Origin: Dasania sp051277005 | Lineage (GTDB): Bacteria; Pseudomonadota; Gammaproteobacteria; Pseudomonadales; Dasaniaceae | Assembly (NCBI GenBank): GCA_051277005.1 | Contig: JBNMPS010000066.1 | Location: forward strand, 1-14,577 | Direction of reading: 5' to 3' | DNA: 14,577 bases | Shown: positions 13,326 through 14,577 of the stretch, one piece after another | Numbering within the stretch: the first letter of the stretch is position 1 | How the letters are laid out: every line of letters starts with the position of its first letter | Position numbers and translations under genes: made by a program | The notes under the pieces: model-generated | Databases searched by the model: none | What the model was told of the DNA's origin: nothing | Seen by the model: the letters and a program-made list of their open reading frames with translations, nothing else

Positions 13326-14577
13326 ATGAACAGATTCTCCAAGCCGCTTAAGGCTGCTACCTTTTTGATTTTAATCTTTGTGCTTACTGCTTGTGGTGGT
13401 GGGGGTGGTGGCGGTGGCGGTGACCAACCAAAAACTGCGGTTGATGGCCGTAATGAGGGTATGCTGAATCTGGCAGCCGAACACGCCATGTATGGCATCT
13501 CTATTTCTGAAGGCGCGGTTAGTCTATCCCTTTTTCCTATAAAAGCCTTACTCAACTACCAACTGAACCATCTTGGTAACGATACTGAGATTCCAGCTTT
13601 ATGTAGTGAGGGTTCGGTCTTACCCGCATTGCAAGATAATGACGGTAACGGTGTTATTTCTACAGGGGACGCTATCACTCTAGAAGCAGACAACTGTTTT
13701 AACAACTTGGTAGAAGCCAACGCTGTTGGTTCTACTACCATCGATATCCATCGCCTTGAAGTGAGCACAGAGGGTGCTGTGTTTCTGGAGGTTACTATTG
13801 ATTACGGCAGTAACTACCAGCTCATTAATGATGACGACACCATTGTTTATATTGATGGTCGACTGGGTGCCAAATACGAATTTAATGACATTGATGAGAC
13901 CTTGAGCATCACCAATGTCTCAGGCAATCCTCTGGGTTTAACTTTGGATGGTTACCGTGAAGAATTTCGTGATTTTGCGATTACAAAAATAGCCCCCGTT
14001 GCCTCATATTCTACCGATGTGGTCAACATGACTATCGATATTAACGTTAACAGTGAGGTTCTTGCAGGTGATGTGATGTGTAGCTCTAGTGACCTGGTAT
14101 TCCCGCGGCCCCATGATGAGATAATATCCAGCGGCACTTTCGCCTGTACCGGTAGTTTTGGCGATGCAGAGCTTCGCCGTTCAAGTAATATTTACATTTC
14201 GCTGCCTAATGAAGATGACTTCACCAGAACCTTCACCTATACCGCTACTGATATTCTCGATGGAACAATAAGCGCTTACGCACTTTACAGAGCTGGAAGC
14301 TTCCAATACGAAGTTGCCAGTAAAATACTGGCGGTGACCACCAACGATATTGTTTACGATCCCTCAAATAACCGGGCCGTCTTATCGATCGCTGCCAGTA
14401 GTGCCACTACCCCATCAAGCATTGCCAGTTATTCAGCAGGCAACGGCCTGGAAACTTTATTGGAGCCTGGAATTGAGCCTCTGTTAATCGCCCTTGCAGC
14501 GGACGGGGATACTCTCTATGCACAAACTGATGTATCTACTATTCAAAAGTTTTCCCTGAGCACAGGAGTCAGCGAAG
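13326..14577 (+). CDS. Secreted lipoprotein with Gly run and beta-propeller-like region (3' end outside window)
   Basis: The frame is open from an ATG at 13326 through the window edge, giving 417 residues. The N-terminus is a type II signal peptide (KPLKAATFLILIFVLTAC) with lipobox LTAC and lipidated C23, followed by nine glycines (24-32), a linker typical of surface lipoproteins in marine gammaproteobacteria. The mature part has a calcium-binding-like DNDGNGVISTGD, then beta-rich sequence with several cysteines. The last 80 residues contain a propeller-like repeat: NDIVYDPSNNRAVLSIAAS, then ALAADGDTLYAQTD and IQKFSLSTG, as in YVTN/NHL-type blades. It probably sits on the outer membrane, facing the surface or the periplasm. 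The ribosome site is weak (GTGAG). Function is unknown; binding or adhesion is only a guess. Confidence 0.85.
   Translation, partial: MNRFSKPLKAATFLILIFVLTACGGGGGGGGGDQPKTAVDGRNEGMLNLAAEHAMYGISISEGAVSLSLFPIKALLNYQLNHLGNDTEIPALCSEGSVLPALQDNDGNGVISTGDAITLEADNCFNNLVEANAVGSTTIDIHRLEVSTEGAVFLEVTIDYGSNYQLINDDDTIVYIDGRLGAKYEFNDIDETLSITNVSGNPLGLTLDGYREEFRDFAITKIAPVASYSTDVVNMTIDINVNSEVLAGDVMCSSSDLVFPRPHDEIISSGTFACTGSFGDAELRRSSNIYISLPNEDDFTRTFTYTATDILDGTISAYALYRAGSFQYEVASKILAVTTNDIVYDPSNNRAVLSIAASSATTPSSIASYSAGNGLETLLEPGIEPLLIALAADGDTLYAQTDVSTIQKFSLSTGVSE

Noticed and set aside
1..14577. tRNA, rRNA, CRISPR array, toxin-antitoxin or known defence system
   Set aside because: No cloverleaf, no regularly spaced direct repeats, and no gene set with defence or toxin motifs was seen.

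Overview
The window reads as chromosomal DNA from a marine-type gammaproteobacterium, probably near Cellvibrionales/Pseudomonadales. This placement is inferred from the priA | rpmE - nuclease - malic enzyme order, which I recall from Pseudomonas, the zinc-type L31, EttA, and a lipoprotein with a Gly run after the lipobox Cys. No taxonomic marker was searched. Base composition looks moderate and coding density is high, except for one eroded stretch.

Left block (1-4725), conserved housekeeping. A priA gene (3' end cut by the window edge) reads leftward. Divergent from it, rpmE is followed after 7 nt by a secreted SNase-like nuclease. A factor-independent terminator lies inside the first codons of the nuclease. 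A NADP-type malic enzyme with its own candidate promoter follows and ends at a strong terminator.

Middle block (4726-8180), a mobile-element graveyard with two surviving genes. It holds a hairpin-rich non-coding stretch, an IS66-family transposase reduced by internal deletion, frameshifts and stops, and the left end plus N-terminal fragment of an IS30-family element. An intact secreted M23 metallopeptidase begins 13 bp beyond the IS30 end. After it come a decayed 3' end of a group II intron (domain V/VI-like), a small two-helix DUF2798 membrane protein with a TTG start, and a compound hairpin.

Right block (8179-14577). A class I/II aminotransferase and a MurR/RpiR-family SIS-domain regulator are divergent across a short AT-rich region with a perfect 10-bp palindrome, suggesting a local regulatory pair. 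Convergent to the regulator are a single-domain PilZ protein and, upstream of it on the same strand, ettA, the ribosome-associated ABC-F ATPase. A 470-bp gap then leads to a large secreted lipoprotein, open at the right edge, with a Gly run and beta-propeller-like sequence.

The most unusual points are the terminator embedded in the nuclease start; two inverted copies of a double-hairpin terminator element (4676-4725 and 10676-10723) with the same internal spacing; the multi-branched inverted-repeat structure behind the IS66 remnant; and the group II domain V with a compensated change in its catalytic triad. No clearly new multi-gene system is evident.
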